From positions 124,001 through 188,000 of the forward strand of contig NZ_JAOEJU010000003.1 in NCBI RefSeq assembly GCF_025447595.1: 64,000 nucleotides of DNA, given 5' to 3'. Below, one piece after another: positions 1 through 9,937 of this stretch (within the stretch, counting starts at the first letter, position 1; every line of letters starts with the position of its first letter). This DNA comes from Pseudomonas koreensis (GTDB lineage Bacteria > Pseudomonadota > Gammaproteobacteria > Pseudomonadales > Pseudomonadaceae). Both the position numbers and the translations under genes were made by a program. Under the pieces are notes generated by a model. That model did not search any database. It was given only the letters and a program-made list of their open reading frames with translations, and was not told the origin of the DNA.

Positions 1-362
1 ACACGACGGATTTTGTTCCGGACAAAAAATTCATTGAAAATATCATTCCCCACTTTGCCATTGGATGCGGCAAAACAGAAAATCCTCACCACACTCAATT
101 ACAGTTTGTGATGAAAACTCACCCACAAATTGGACAAAATAAATATTCACACAACGAAATAAATTCACCAGTGTTCATCTTGACTGATCACTCCACAGGA
201 AACCAAACGACCTACGACGTGACTGACGGGACATTGACTTTCGATTACACGTCACTTTCAGGACGCGACGCAGTTAAAGGAAATTTTGATCTCATTGTTA
301 AAAAAAACGGGGCTCAAGAACCCTCGACAAGTTTGAAAGGTGCGTTCGATTTGAAACGATAG
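1..362 (+). CDS. C-terminal part of an AT-rich hypothetical protein (runs off left edge)
   Basis: The reading frame is open from the first complete codon at position 3 to the stop at 360-362, so this is the last 119 residues of a longer gene, not an ORF starting at the internal GTG (108) or ATG (111). The end is rich in Thr/Ser/Asp/Gly (TLTFDYTSLSG, GAFDLKR) in a beta-strand-like pattern, as in small secreted beta-sandwich domains, but I recognise no family. Base composition is clearly lower in GC than the next gene, which suggests acquired DNA. It is followed at once by a strong terminator and then the convergent gdhB. Confidence 0.6.
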   Translation, partial: TTDFVPDKKFIENIIPHFAIGCGKTENPHHTQLQFVMKTHPQIGQNKYSHNEINSPVFILTDHSTGNQTTYDVTDGTLTFDYTSLSGRDAVKGNFDLIVKKNGAQEPSTSLKGAFDLKR

Positions 363-380
363 TCGCGGTTCAATAAAAAA

Positions 381-410
381 GCCCCGCCTCTTTCGAGAGC
401 GGGGCTTTTT
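381..410. terminator. Rho-independent terminator between convergent genes
   Basis: GCCCCGC and GCGGGGC form a 7-bp GC stem around an 11-nt loop, followed by TTTTT on the plus strand and preceded by a run of A. It can therefore serve both the AT-rich gene ending at 362 and gdhB arriving from the right. Confidence 0.85.
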
Positions 411-424
411 CATTCAACGGCTAC

Positions 425-3400
425 TCAAGCAAGCTCAAGCTCCGCAGTCGCCGCAGCAGGCACGACCGCCTGACCACTGAGCGCCACGTCGTTCAGCTCG
501 CGGTTGGCCACCGCGTACATGGCGTAGTCGGTGCCGCTGGCGGCACGGATCTCCACCAGCATCGCGCGCCAGCGTTCGATCATGGCGTCGTTCTGCTTCA
601 TCCACAGTGCCAGACGGGTTTCCACGTCCGAATCACCGCCGCCTGCTTGCAGAACGGCGATGGTGATCGCGCGTTGCTGCCAGTCGACGTCGTCGCGGAA
701 CGCTTCGCGGGCCAGGGCTTGCCAGTTGTTTTCAACCGGCAAGGCGCTGATCTGCGAGATGTACCAGGTGATGTCCAGCGCGCTGCCCACGGCGAAGTAC
801 GCCTTGGCCACTTCGGCTGGATCCTGACCGGTCACGTCGGCCGCTTCGATGATCGGCAGCAGCGTGTAGAGGTGGGTTGTACCCGCCACCATACGCGCCA
901 GCAGCTCCGGAACACCGGCGGCGACGTACGCCTGATAACGCTCTTGCCAGTTTTCGCGGATTTCGCCGCTCAGCAGCTCGTCCAGCTTCAGGCCCAGCTC
1001 TTTCAGGTGCGGACCGAAATGCGCGACGTCACGGGCAGCGTTCTGCTCGTTGCGGCGGGCACGCAGGAACCAGCGCGTAGCGCGACGGCCCAGACGCATC
1101 AGCTCGTCCATCAGCTCCAGTTGCACGTCAGCAGAGACCTGGTAATCCAGCGCTTCGATCTGACGGAACCAGTGCGGGAGGTGGAAGATGTCGCGCACGA
1201 TCACATAAGCGCCCGCCACGTTCGCCGGGGTCATGCCGGTGGACTCTTTGAGTCGTTGAACGAAGGTGATGCCCATGTGGTTGACCAGATCGTTGGCGAT
1301 CTGGGTGCTGACGATTTCGCGCTTCAGACGGTGACGGCGCATGGCTTCGGCGAACTTGCTGACCAGGGTCGGCGGGAACGCGGTTTCCATGTCGCGGGTC
1401 AGGTAGTCGTCGTCCGGCACCAGCGAGTCCAGCAGTTGCTGCTTGAGGTCGATCTTGCTGTACGAGATCAGCACCGACAGCTCCGGACGGGTCAGGCCAT
1501 GGCCTTCGGCAACGCGTTCGGCCAGTTGCTCTTCGGTCGGCAGGTACTCGATGGCACGATCCAGCTTGCCACGACCTTCCAGATCGCTCATCAGACGCTT
1601 GTACTCAGCGATGCGTGCGTAGGCACGGCGGGCCGCCAGGGACAGGGCCTGAGTCTGCTTGTAGTTGTTGCCCAGCACCAGACCACCGACTTCGTCGGTC
1701 ATGCTTGCCAGCAACTGATCGCGTTGCTTGCCGGTCATATCGCCAGCCTGAACCACTTCGTTCAGCAGGATCTTGATGTTTACTTCGTGGTCGGAGCAGT
1801 CCACGCCACCGGCGTTGTCGATGAAGTCGGTGTTGGAACCGCCGCCATTGAGACCGAATTCCACACGACCCAGTTGGGTCATGCCGAGGTTACCGCCCTC
1901 GCCCACCACTTTGCAGCGCAGTTCGTTGCCGTTCACGCGCAGTGCATCGTTGGCCTTGTCGCCGACATCGGCGTGGCTTTCGGTGCTGGCTTTGACGTAA
2001 GTACCGATACCGCCGTTCCACAGCAGATCCACCGGCGCCTTGAGCAAGGCGTTCAGCAGTTCGGTCGGGGTCAGCTTGTCGGCCTGAATGTCGAAGCGCT
2101 CTTTCATCTGTGGCGAGATGGCGATGCTCTTCGCGCTGCGCGAGAAGATGCCGCCGCCTTCGGACATGATGCTGGTGTCGTAGTCGGACCAGGCCGAACG
2201 CGGCAGGTCGAACATGCGCTGACGCTCGACGAAACTGGTGGCCGGGTTCGGGTTCGGGTCGATGAAGATGTGCATGTGGTTGAACGCGGCAACCAGTTGC
2301 AGCTTGTCGGACATCAACAGGCCGTTACCGAACACGTCACCGGCCATGTCGCCCACGCCGACCACCGTGATGCTGTCTTCCTGGACGTTAATGCCGCGCT
2401 CGCGGAAGTGGCGCTGTACGCCAACCCACGCGCCCTTGGCGGTGATGCCCATTTTCTTGTGGTCGTAACCTGCCGAACCACCGGACGCGAACGCGTCACC
2501 CAGCCAGAAGCCGTAGTCGATGGCGATGCCGTTGGCGATGTCGGAGAAGGTTGCAGTGCCCTTGTCCGCCGCGACCACCAGGTACGGGTCATCGTCGTCA
2601 TGACGCACGACGTTGGCCGGCGGCACCAGTTTGCCGTCCTTCAGGTTGTCGGTGATGTCCAGCAGACCCGAGATGAAGATGCGGTAGCAGGCAACGCCCT
2701 CGGCCGCGATCTCGTCACGGCTGCCGCCCAGTGGCAGGCGACGCGGCAGGAAGCCGCCCTTCGCACCCACCGGCACGATGACCGAGTTCTTCACTTGCTG
2801 GGCTTTTACCAGGCCGAGGACTTCGGTACGGAAGTCTTCTTCACGGTCGGACCAGCGCAGACCACCACGAGCAACGTTGCCGAAGCGCAGGTGCACGCCT
2901 TCGACGCGTGGCGAGTAGACGAAGATCTCGAACTTCGGAACCGGCTTCGGCAGCTCAGGAATCGCGTGCGGATTGAACTTGAAGCTGAAGTACGACTTGT
3001 TCTGGCCGTTGGCGTCGGTCTGGTAGAAGTTGGTGCGCAGGGTCGCTTTGATCAGGTCCAGGTAACGACGCAGGATGCGGTCTTCGTTGAGGACTTGAAC
3101 GTCATCCAGCGCGGTCAGGATCGCCTGTTCCAGACGCTGTTGCTTGTCGTCCAGATCATCGCTGCCAAGCTTGCGGGCCAGGTAGAAACGGGTCTTGAAC
3201 AACCGGGTCAGTTCGCGAGCGATGTCGGTGTGGTTGTTCAGGGTGCTGGCGATGTAGCCGAGGTCGAAGCCCAGGCGGATCTGCTTCAGGTAGCGAGCGT
3301 AGGCACGCAGCAGTGCGACGTCGCGCCATGGCAGGCCGGCGGTCAGCACCAGACGGTTGAACGCATCGTTCTCGGCATCGCCGCGCACGATGTGGACGAA

Positions 3401-5311
3401 CGCGTCCTGCAGGGTGTCATTGAGCTGCTGGATATCCAGGTCCATGCCTTCGGCGGCAGTGAACGCGAAGTCGTGGATCCAGAACTCGCGACCGTTGGTG
3501 TGACGCAGACGGTACGGGAATTCACCCAGCACGCGCAGGCCGAGGTTTTCCAGGATCGGCAGTACGTCGGACAGGGCCAGCGGGGTATCGGCGTGATACA
3601 GCTTGCAGTGCAGCTCGCGCGGGCCGGAGGCCAGCGGCTGGTAGAAGCTCATGGCCAGCGGCTTCTTCTCGCTCAGGTTCAGCAGGTGCTGCATGTCGAC
3701 CACGGCCGAATGCGCGGCGAAACGCTCGCGGTAGCCCGCCGGGAAGCCTTTCGGGAAGTCCGCCAGCACGTTGGTGCCGTTGGCTTCGCCGAAAGTTTCG
3801 ACAGTCAGTGCGGCGTAGTCGTCCTGCCAGCTGCGGCAGGCCTGGATGACTTCGTTTTCCAGTTGCAGCGGGTCGATGTCGATGCGGTTTTTCGGGTCTA
3901 CACGCAGGATCAGCTGCACGCGGGCCAGCACGGACTCGGAGAAGAACGTCCAGAATTCGCAGTCGGAAGCCTTCAGACGCTCCATCAGCACTTGCTGAAT
4001 CTTCTGGCGGACTTCGGTGGAATAGATGTCGCGCGGCACATAGGCCAGGCAGTAGCAGAAACGACCGTACGGGTCTTTGCGCAGGAACACGCGGATCTTG
4101 TTGCGCTCCTGGATCTGCACGATCGACATCACGGTGCTGAACAGTTCGTCGACCGGCGTCTGGAACAGGTCGTCACGCGGCAGCACTTCCAGAACCTGGG
4201 CCAGTTCCTTGCCCAGGTGAGCCTTGGACTGGAAGCCGGAACGGCGCTCGATTTCTTCGACCTTGCGGCGGATGAACGGGATGACCCGCACGCTTTCGCC
4301 ATACACCGACGAGGTGTACAGGCCCATGAAGCGGTGTTCCTTGATGACTTTGCCGTCGGCATCGATTTCGCGGATCGACACGTAATCCGGATACGCCGGG
4401 CGGTGTACGCGGCTCGGGTGTGCGGCTTTGGCGAACGACAGCAGTGTCGGCTCACGCAGGTAGTTCACTGCGTAGTCTTCGATATGACGGTCTTCGTTGG
4501 TCAGACCGGTGCGCAGCAATTTGGTCAGGCCGAGGAACGAGTTCTGATCGTATTCGATGTGGCCGCCGTCGGCCTGATCGACAACGGTGAACTCTTCGTA
4601 ACCGAGGAAGGTGAAGTGGTTGCCCACCAGCCATTCCAGGAAGCTCTTGATTTCGGTCTTCTCGTCGGCATCGACGGCAAATGCGCTGTTATCGAGCCTG
4701 GTGAGGATTTCCTGCACCTTGGCCTTCATCGGCTCGAAATCGGCGACCGCGACGCGGACCTCACCCAGAACCTGTTCCAGTTCCTTGCTCAGCACATTCA
4801 GTTCGGCCGCGTTGGCGCAGCGGTCGATTTCCAGGTACATCAGCGATTCGTGTTGCACACCTTCGCCGGTCGAACCTTTTGGCAGGATTTCCAGCAACTC
4901 GCCCTTGTCGTTACGACGCACACTCAGGACTGTGGTCTGCAGGGTGTGGATGCTGTAGCCGCGGCGGTTCAGCTCGGTACGCACCGAGTCCACCAGGAAC
5001 GGCAAGTCATGGTGCAGCACTTCGACCGCGGTGTGGGTCGACTGCCAGCCGTGACGTTCGTAATCGGGGTTGTAGACGCGCACTTGCGGTTGCGCGTGAT
5101 CGAAGCGCTCAAGCAGGCGCCACGCAGAAAGAGTACAGCCAGCGAGGTCGGAGAGGCGACGTTGGGTCAGCTCGTCCAGGGAAATGATGCCGAAGAATTG
5201 TTCAGCGAACAGCGCCACTTGTGGCAGTGCCTGTTCACTGATGTGCTGCGCCAGTGCCGCTTGCAGTTGGTGCTGGAAGTCGGCTTTGCTGGCTGCGGTG
5301 AAGAACGCCAT
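425..5311 (-). CDS. gdhB: NAD-specific glutamate dehydrogenase, large (about 180 kDa) class
   Basis: A 1628-residue protein of the very large bacterial NAD-GDH family, which interconverts L-glutamate and 2-oxoglutarate plus ammonium and mostly works catabolically in pseudomonads. The long N-terminal part carries the regulatory region. The catalytic part lies around residues 780-1300, with the substrate-lysine motif VGAKGGF near residue 845 and downstream Rossmann-type glycine motifs. Length is normal for the family. I chose the ATG at 5311 (MAFFTAASK) rather than the longer frame to 5356 because GGAG sits about 8 nt upstream and family proteins start here. It stands alone and converges on the terminator at 381-410. 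Confidence 0.95.
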   Translation of the reverse strand: MAFFTAASKADFQHQLQAALAQHISEQALPQVALFAEQFFGIISLDELTQRRLSDLAGCTLSAWRLLERFDHAQPQVRVYNPDYERHGWQSTHTAVEVLHHDLPFLVDSVRTELNRRGYSIHTLQTTVLSVRRNDKGELLEILPKGSTGEGVQHESLMYLEIDRCANAAELNVLSKELEQVLGEVRVAVADFEPMKAKVQEILTRLDNSAFAVDADEKTEIKSFLEWLVGNHFTFLGYEEFTVVDQADGGHIEYDQNSFLGLTKLLRTGLTNEDRHIEDYAVNYLREPTLLSFAKAAHPSRVHRPAYPDYVSIREIDADGKVIKEHRFMGLYTSSVYGESVRVIPFIRRKVEEIERRSGFQSKAHLGKELAQVLEVLPRDDLFQTPVDELFSTVMSIVQIQERNKIRVFLRKDPYGRFCYCLAYVPRDIYSTEVRQKIQQVLMERLKASDCEFWTFFSESVLARVQLILRVDPKNRIDIDPLQLENEVIQACRSWQDDYAALTVETFGEANGTNVLADFPKGFPAGYRERFAAHSAVVDMQHLLNLSEKKPLAMSFYQPLASGPRELHCKLYHADTPLALSDVLPILENLGLRVLGEFPYRLRHTNGREFWIHDFAFTAAEGMDLDIQQLNDTLQDAFVHIVRGDAENDAFNRLVLTAGLPWRDVALLRAYARYLKQIRLGFDLGYIASTLNNHTDIARELTRLFKTRFYLARKLGSDDLDDKQQRLEQAILTALDDVQVLNEDRILRRYLDLIKATLRTNFYQTDANGQNKSYFSFKFNPHAIPELPKPVPKFEIFVYSPRVEGVHLRFGNVARGGLRWSDREEDFRTEVLGLVKAQQVKNSVIVPVGAKGGFLPRRLPLGGSRDEIAAEGVACYRIFISGLLDITDNLKDGKLVPPANVVRHDDDDPYLVVAADKGTATFSDIANGIAIDYGFWLGDAFASGGSAGYDHKKMGITAKGAWVGVQRHFRERGINVQEDSITVVGVGDMAGDVFGNGLLMSDKLQLVAAFNHMHIFIDPNPNPATSFVERQRMFDLPRSAWSDYDTSIMSEGGGIFSRSAKSIAISPQMKERFDIQADKLTPTELLNALLKAPVDLLWNGGIGTYVKASTESHADVGDKANDALRVNGNELRCKVVGEGGNLGMTQLGRVEFGLNGGGSNTDFIDNAGGVDCSDHEVNIKILLNEVVQAGDMTGKQRDQLLASMTDEVGGLVLGNNYKQTQALSLAARRAYARIAEYKRLMSDLEGRGKLDRAIEYLPTEEQLAERVAEGHGLTRPELSVLISYSKIDLKQQLLDSLVPDDDYLTRDMETAFPPTLVSKFAEAMRRHRLKREIVSTQIANDLVNHMGITFVQRLKESTGMTPANVAGAYVIVRDIFHLPHWFRQIEALDYQVSADVQLELMDELMRLGRRATRWFLRARRNEQNAARDVAHFGPHLKELGLKLDELLSGEIRENWQERYQAYVAAGVPELLARMVAGTTHLYTLLPIIEAADVTGQDPAEVAKAYFAVGSALDITWYISQISALPVENNWQALAREAFRDDVDWQQRAITIAVLQAGGGDSDVETRLALWMKQNDAMIERWRAMLVEIRAASGTDYAMYAVANRELNDVALSGQAVVPAAATAELELA

Positions 5312-5827
5312 CTGTGGTACTCCGCTTGGGCTTGTTATTGATGGAAAGCGTCGCATGCAAAACCCCTTTCGGGGCGTCCTGTCGCCCTGTTCCTGAATCT
5401 CGGGCAGAGGAAACAGGGTGACAGGTGGGTGAAGCTGGACGAGACACTCGGGTCACATTCACCTTCCATGAATGGGCATCTGCAAAAACGACTGCCGGGG
5501 GCCGCTTCGGGGCCTGCGGCAATGCCTTTACGGGTGCCCATCCGTTGCGCAGCTTAATGGCTGCGACAATGTGTCTGCTTGCGGTGCTGCGACATATTCG
5601 GTCATTGGCACGTAAACGAAGGCTTGCGCATCGATAAACACTAGCATTCATGGGGCAGAATGCCGGTCTGAATCCCCGTTTTTACGGTACATGCGTGCCA
5701 GGAATGACCATTGACCTGTGTCGCGTTCACGACACATCCTCTGACACTCTCACATGCAGAAATTCCCGGGGGCTGGCAGAATCGCGCCCAATTGCGACCA
5801 ACAAGCCCGCCGAGGCAGGAATTCCCC
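5312..5827. other. Intergenic region between divergent gdhB and the 5828 gene
   Basis: I see no supported gene in these 516 bases. They must hold the promoters of both neighbours. A small hairpin (CCCC-TTTC-GGGG) lies at about 5366-5377 in the gdhB leader. A 7-bp-arm inverted repeat, TGTGTCG-N6-CGACACA at 5717-5736, lies about 90 bases upstream of the small acidic gene and could be an operator. Confidence 0.5.
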
Positions 5828-6181
5828 ATGCAAATGACCACCGCCCTTTTGATCGTCAACCCGTGCGACGACGAAGAAGACAACATGGCCATGCTCTGCT
5901 GCCACAGCGACAAGGGCGAAATGTTTCTGATGAGCCGCTACCCGGACGAGGACGAGCTGGAGATCACGCTGGATGGCGAGCCGTCGACCCTTGATGGCGT
6001 CAAGGTCACCCTGAGCAAAACCCTGTTGAAGATCGAAATCGGCGCGGCGGATGCCGATGCGCTGAATGGCGATGATGTGCTGGAAATCACCTTCAATCCG
6101 GACATGGTGGATCTGGCCGAGGTCGAGGAAACCCTGAAGAACATTCTTGATGGTACTGGCACTTACATCAGCCAGATTTGA
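5828..6181 (+). CDS. Small acidic hypothetical protein
   Basis: 117 residues, strongly acidic, with alternating hydrophobic strands. No signal peptide or membrane segment. The frame stays open upstream to 5711, but the ATG at 5828 is preceded by AGGA at 5817-5820 and begins the compact MQMTTALLIVNP strand, so I start there. I do not recognise a named family; a cytosolic all-beta or alpha/beta fold is all I can infer. It stands alone and is followed by a REP pair. Confidence 0.75.
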   Translation: MQMTTALLIVNPCDDEEDNMAMLCCHSDKGEMFLMSRYPDEDELEITLDGEPSTLDGVKVTLSKTLLKIEIGAADADALNGDDVLEITFNPDMVDLAEVEETLKNILDGTGTYISQI

Positions 6182-6195
6182 TGGTGTCGGCACTG

Positions 6196-6287
6196 GCCCC
6201 TTCGCGAGCAAGCTCGCTCCCACAGTGACCGCGTTCTGTCAGGAGAACATGGTTCATTGTGGGAGCGAGCTTGCTCGCGAAAGGGCC
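6196..6287. repeat. REP pair (BIME) 1
   Basis: Two REP units in opposite orientation (6199-6225 and 6258-6283), each with core CGCGAGCAAGCTCGC or its complement, separated by about 32 bases. The outer ends GGCCC / GGGCC also pair, so the whole block can fold as one long hairpin. Such pairs are typical of P. fluorescens-group intergenic DNA. Confidence 0.9.
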
Positions 6288-6461
6288 CGAAAGAACAGCG
6301 CACTTCCCCCGCCCTACAAAATTCCAACAATTGCCCCGGTCATTTCCCGCACTTTGCGCAAAATGCCGTTAGTCGCCACCCCCTGCGATGGATTAAAGTA
6401 ACGCCCCCAGCCCCGGCGTTATCCGAACGCCTGTGGCCACCCTTTCCAGGAACAGTCATCG

Positions 6462-7421
6462 ATGGAACATCGTGAAGCGCTGCTGGCGCTGCGAACCTTT
6501 CTTTCAACGCAGATTCTCGGCCAGGAAAAACTCATCGAGCGTTTGCTCATCGCCCTGCTCGCCGACGGCCACTTGCTGGTCGAGGGCGCTCCGGGCCTGG
6601 CCAAGACCAAAGCGATCAAAGAGCTCGCCGAGGGCATCGAAGCCCAGTTCCATCGCATCCAGTTCACCCCTGACCTGCTGCCGGCCGACATCACCGGCAC
6701 CGAGATCTATCGCCCGGAAACCGGCAGCTTCGTGTTCCAGCAAGGCCCGATCTTCCACAACCTGGTGCTGGCGGACGAAATCAACCGTGCCCCGGCCAAG
6801 GTGCAATCAGCCTTGCTCGAAGCCATGGCCGAACGTCAGGTCAGTGTCGGACGCAGCACGTATGAGCTGTCGCCGCTGTTTCTGGTGATGGCCACGCAGA
6901 ACCCGATCGAGCAGGAAGGCACCTATCCGCTGCCGGAAGCGCAACTCGACCGGTTCCTGATGCACGTGAAAATCGGTTTCCCGGACGCTGCCGTCGAACG
7001 CCGCATCCTGCAACAGGCCCGTGGTGAAGCGCTGAATGGCGAAACCAAGCCCGAACGCCGGGTCAGCCAGCAAGCAATCTTCGCCGCGCGCAAGGAAATC
7101 CTCGGCCTGTACATGGCGGACGCCGTGGAGGAATACCTCGTGCAATTGGTCATGGCCACGCGCAACCCGGCCAAGTTCGACCCGGAAATGGCCGAATGGA
7201 TCGCCTACGGCGCCAGCCCGCGTGGCTCCATCGCCCTCGACCGCTGCGCCCGTGCCCACGCCTGGCTGGCCGGTCGCGACTTCGTCAGCCCGGAAGATAT
7301 CCAGGCGGTGCTTTTCGACGTGCTACGTCACCGCATCATTCTGTCGTTTGAAGCCGAAGCCGCTGGTATCGATCAGGATCGGGTGGTGCAACGGATTCTC
7401 GACGTCGTAGCCGTCGCTTGA
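6462..7421 (+). CDS. MoxR-family AAA+ ATPase
   Basis: 319 residues of the MoxR family, chaperone-like AAA+ ATPases that work with VWA-domain proteins. Walker A is the MoxR form GAPGLAKT (about residues 43-50) and Walker B is LADEINRAP (about 104-112). The sensor region follows as MATQNPIEQEGTYPLPEAQ, a family signature. First gene of a six-gene operon whose members overlap or nearly overlap: DUF58, DUF4381, two VWA proteins and BatD follow. This layout is the aerotolerance (Bat) locus; its molecular role is still poorly defined, with envelope-stress or complex-assembly functions suggested for related systems. Confidence 0.93.
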   Translation: MEHREALLALRTFLSTQILGQEKLIERLLIALLADGHLLVEGAPGLAKTKAIKELAEGIEAQFHRIQFTPDLLPADITGTEIYRPETGSFVFQQGPIFHNLVLADEINRAPAKVQSALLEAMAERQVSVGRSTYELSPLFLVMATQNPIEQEGTYPLPEAQLDRFLMHVKIGFPDAAVERRILQQARGEALNGETKPERRVSQQAIFAARKEILGLYMADAVEEYLVQLVMATRNPAKFDPEMAEWIAYGASPRGSIALDRCARAHAWLAGRDFVSPEDIQAVLFDVLRHRIILSFEAEAAGIDQDRVVQRILDVVAVA

Positions 7422-7426
7422 CCCCG

Positions 7427-8371
7427 ATGAACGCCTCTTTGTCATCCGAACCCGGTATCCGCATCAGCCTCGCCGAGCTGATCGAGATGCGTCACCGTGT
7501 GCGCGAAGTGCAGCTGTTTTCCACGCCGAGCCAGCGCAGCCCGCTGATCGGCCTGCATCACTCCAAGTTTCGCGGGCGTGGTGTCGACTTCGATCAGGTG
7601 CGGGTCTATCAGGCTGGTGACGACGTGCGCACCATCGACTGGCGCGTCACCGCGCGCACTCAGGAACCCCACACAAAACTGTTTCATGAAGAACGCGAAC
7701 GGCCGATTTTCATCATGGTCGAGCAAAGCACGCGGCTGTTCTTCGGCTCCGGGCTGATGTTCAAATCGGTATTGGCGGCGCAGGTGGCTGCGCTGATCGG
7801 CTGGGCGGCGCTCGGTCACAACGACCGGGTCGGCGGGCTGGTGTTCGGCGACAACGAGCATTACGAAATCAAACCGCGCCGCAGCAAGCAGAGCCTGTTG
7901 CAACTGCTCAACCGGCTGGTGAAGGTCAATCAGTCGCTGCACAGCGAGCGGGAGCCGGATCGCGATGCGTTTGGCGTAGCGCTGCGCCGGGCCCGCGAAG
8001 TACTGCGACCGGGCAGTCTGGTGATCGTGATCTGCGACGAACGCGCACTGTCCGACAGCGCCGAGCAACAGTTGAGCCTGCTGTCGCGTCATTGCGATCT
8101 GCTGATGCTGCCGCTGTCCGATCCGCTCGATCACGCCTTGCCTGCCGCCGGGCTGCTGAGATTCGCCGAGCGCGGCGCGCAGCTGGAACTCGACACCCTT
8201 AATTTCGATCTGCGCCAGACCTACCGCGCCCAGGCCGAAGCGCGCATCGCCCGCTGGGAATTGCTCGCGCAGAAGCTGCGCGTGCTGCTGATGCCGCTGA
8301 GTACCCAGAGCGAAATGGTCGAACAAATGCGCGAGTTCCTTAACCCGCAACGCCCGGGGAAAGGTCGATGA
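7427..8371 (+). CDS. DUF58 domain protein of the MoxR/Bat operon
   Basis: 314 residues. The family signature is clear: a GVDFDQVRVYQAGDD segment followed by RTIDW and TART at about residues 53-78. Beyond it the protein has a degenerate VWA-like fold, as in other DUF58 members. The frame is open from a TTG at 7418, but the ATG at 7427, six bases after the moxR stop, is the more likely start. No signal peptide. DUF58 proteins are almost always encoded next to MoxR ATPases and are presumed to be partners or targets. Confidence 0.9.
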   Translation: MNASLSSEPGIRISLAELIEMRHRVREVQLFSTPSQRSPLIGLHHSKFRGRGVDFDQVRVYQAGDDVRTIDWRVTARTQEPHTKLFHEERERPIFIMVEQSTRLFFGSGLMFKSVLAAQVAALIGWAALGHNDRVGGLVFGDNEHYEIKPRRSKQSLLQLLNRLVKVNQSLHSEREPDRDAFGVALRRAREVLRPGSLVIVICDERALSDSAEQQLSLLSRHCDLLMLPLSDPLDHALPAAGLLRFAERGAQLELDTLNFDLRQTYRAQAEARIARWELLAQKLRVLLMPLSTQSEMVEQMREFLNPQRPGKGR

Positions 8372-8865
8372 ACGGCCTCGAACAACTGCAACCGTTGATC
8401 TCCCCTCCACCGATTCCCTTCTGGCCGCCGGCGCCGGGCTGGTGGCTGCTGCTTTTGCTGTTGCCGGTGCTCGGCTTCGTGGCCTGGCGCTTGCGGCGCT
8501 TTATTCCGATCAAGAAGAAACCGATCGTGCGCGCCGAACTGCCGCTCGACCCGGTGCGCATCGCCGCACTCGCCGAACTGGCGCAGATGCCCAAACCCTA
8601 CGACGGCGCCCCGGCCGGGGCCTGGCTGCAGCAGCTCAACGGCCTGCTCAAGCGCCTGTGCCGCAACCACTATCCCTACAGCCAGAGCCATACCCTCAAC
8701 GGCCGCAAATGGCTGGCATTTCTCGACAACCGTTGCCCCGCCGCCGGCCTGACCCGCTGGATGGTGCTCGTCGAAGGTGCCTACAAACCCGAGTGCAAAC
8801 TCGACGACAAAGCCATCGCCGGCCTGACCCAGGCAGTCGACACCTGGATCCGCAAACATGTTTGA
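8368..8865 (+). CDS. DUF4381 membrane protein of the Bat operon
   Basis: 165 residues with one N-terminal transmembrane segment (about residues 20-42, WWLLLLLLPVLGFVAWRL) after a proline-rich start (PPPIPFWPPAPGWW), then a basic stretch and a cytosolic helical domain. This is the arrangement of DUF4381 proteins found between DUF58 and VWA genes. Start overlaps the previous stop as ATGA; its own end overlaps the next gene by 8 bases. Confidence 0.88.
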   Translation: MNGLEQLQPLISPPPIPFWPPAPGWWLLLLLLPVLGFVAWRLRRFIPIKKKPIVRAELPLDPVRIAALAELAQMPKPYDGAPAGAWLQQLNGLLKRLCRNHYPYSQSHTLNGRKWLAFLDNRCPAAGLTRWMVLVEGAYKPECKLDDKAIAGLTQAVDTWIRKHV

Positions 8866-9937
8866 GTTCGCCTGGCCGTGGATTTTTCTGCTGTTGCCGC
8901 TGCCGTGGCTGATGCGTCTTGTGCTGCCGGTGGCTGACAGCGGCGAACCGGCGCTGAAGGTGAGTTTTCTGGCGGATCTGGAAGGCCTGGCCCGACGTCG
9001 CGCCCGCGCCAATCTGCCGGCCTGGCGACAGCAGGCGCCGTTCCTGTTGTTGTGGCTGTTTCTGCTGATCGCGGCTGCGCGCCCGCAATGGCTCGGTGAA
9101 CCGCTGCCGATTGCCGCCAGCGGTCGTGATCTGCTGGTGGCCGTGGACGTGTCCGGCTCGATGGATTTCCCGGACATGCAATGGAACGACGAAGACGTCA
9201 GTCGCCTGTCGCTGGTTCAGCATTTGCTTGGTGATTTTCTCGAAAGTCGCGATGGCGACCGCGTTGGCCTGATCCTGTTTGGCAGTCAGGCTTACCTGCA
9301 AGCGCCGCTGACGTTTGACCGACGCACCGTTCGGGTCTGGCTTGATGAAGCGCGGATCGGCATCGCCGGCAAGAACACCGCCATCGGCGACGCCATCGGC
9401 CTGGCTCTGAAGCGCCTGCGCATGCGTCCGGCCCAGAGCCGGGTGCTGATTCTGGTCACCGATGGCGCTAACAATGGCGGCGAGATCGACCCGTTGACGG
9501 CCGCCCGACTGGCTGCCAGCGAGGGCGTGAAAATTTATCCGATCGGTATCGGCGCCGATCCCGAAGAAAGCGGCACCACGGCGCTGCTCGGCACCAATCC
9601 GACCCTGGATCTCGACGAACCGGCGCTCAAGGCTATTGCCGACGTCACCGGCGGCCGCTATTTCCGTGCCCGCGATGGCAAGGAACTGCAGGCGATCAAG
9701 GACACACTCGACCAGCTCGAACCCGTGACACAACAACCCACCCAGGCGCGCCCGGCACAGGCGTTGTATCAGTGGCCACTGGCGTTCGCCCTGCTGCTGA
9801 GCCTGCTGCTGGTGGCCCGCGTGTTATGGCCCGACAACCCGCTGCAACGACTGTTCACCAATGAGCTGTACCTGCAAAGCCCCCTGCCTGACTGGCGCGA
9901 CCGCCTGAAGCGACTGCGCTTGCGGAGGCGTCGATGA
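8858..9937 (+). CDS. VWA-domain membrane protein (BatA-like)
   Basis: 359 residues: two hydrophobic segments near the N-terminus (about 3-25 and 62-78), a von Willebrand A domain (about 90-285) and a C-terminal transmembrane helix (about 305-325) followed by a basic tail. The metal-binding MIDAS motif is intact (DVSGSM, about residues 98-103) with a downstream Thr/Asp pair (VTDGAN). Inner-membrane anchored, with the VWA domain most likely periplasmic as in BatA. It overlaps both neighbours, so translation is probably coupled. Confidence 0.92.
   Translation: MFEFAWPWIFLLLPLPWLMRLVLPVADSGEPALKVSFLADLEGLARRRARANLPAWRQQAPFLLLWLFLLIAAARPQWLGEPLPIAASGRDLLVAVDVSGSMDFPDMQWNDEDVSRLSLVQHLLGDFLESRDGDRVGLILFGSQAYLQAPLTFDRRTVRVWLDEARIGIAGKNTAIGDAIGLALKRLRMRPAQSRVLILVTDGANNGGEIDPLTAARLAASEGVKIYPIGIGADPEESGTTALLGTNPTLDLDEPALKAIADVTGGRYFRARDGKELQAIKDTLDQLEPVTQQPTQARPAQALYQWPLAFALLLSLLLVARVLWPDNPLQRLFTNELYLQSPLPDWRDRLKRLRLRRRR

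Noticed and set aside
647..5341. A 1564-codon plus-strand open frame opposite gdhB
   Set aside because: It is the antisense shadow of the large GdhB gene. High GC and third-position bias keep the opposite frame open; the gdhB strand has all the family motifs, while the other has none.
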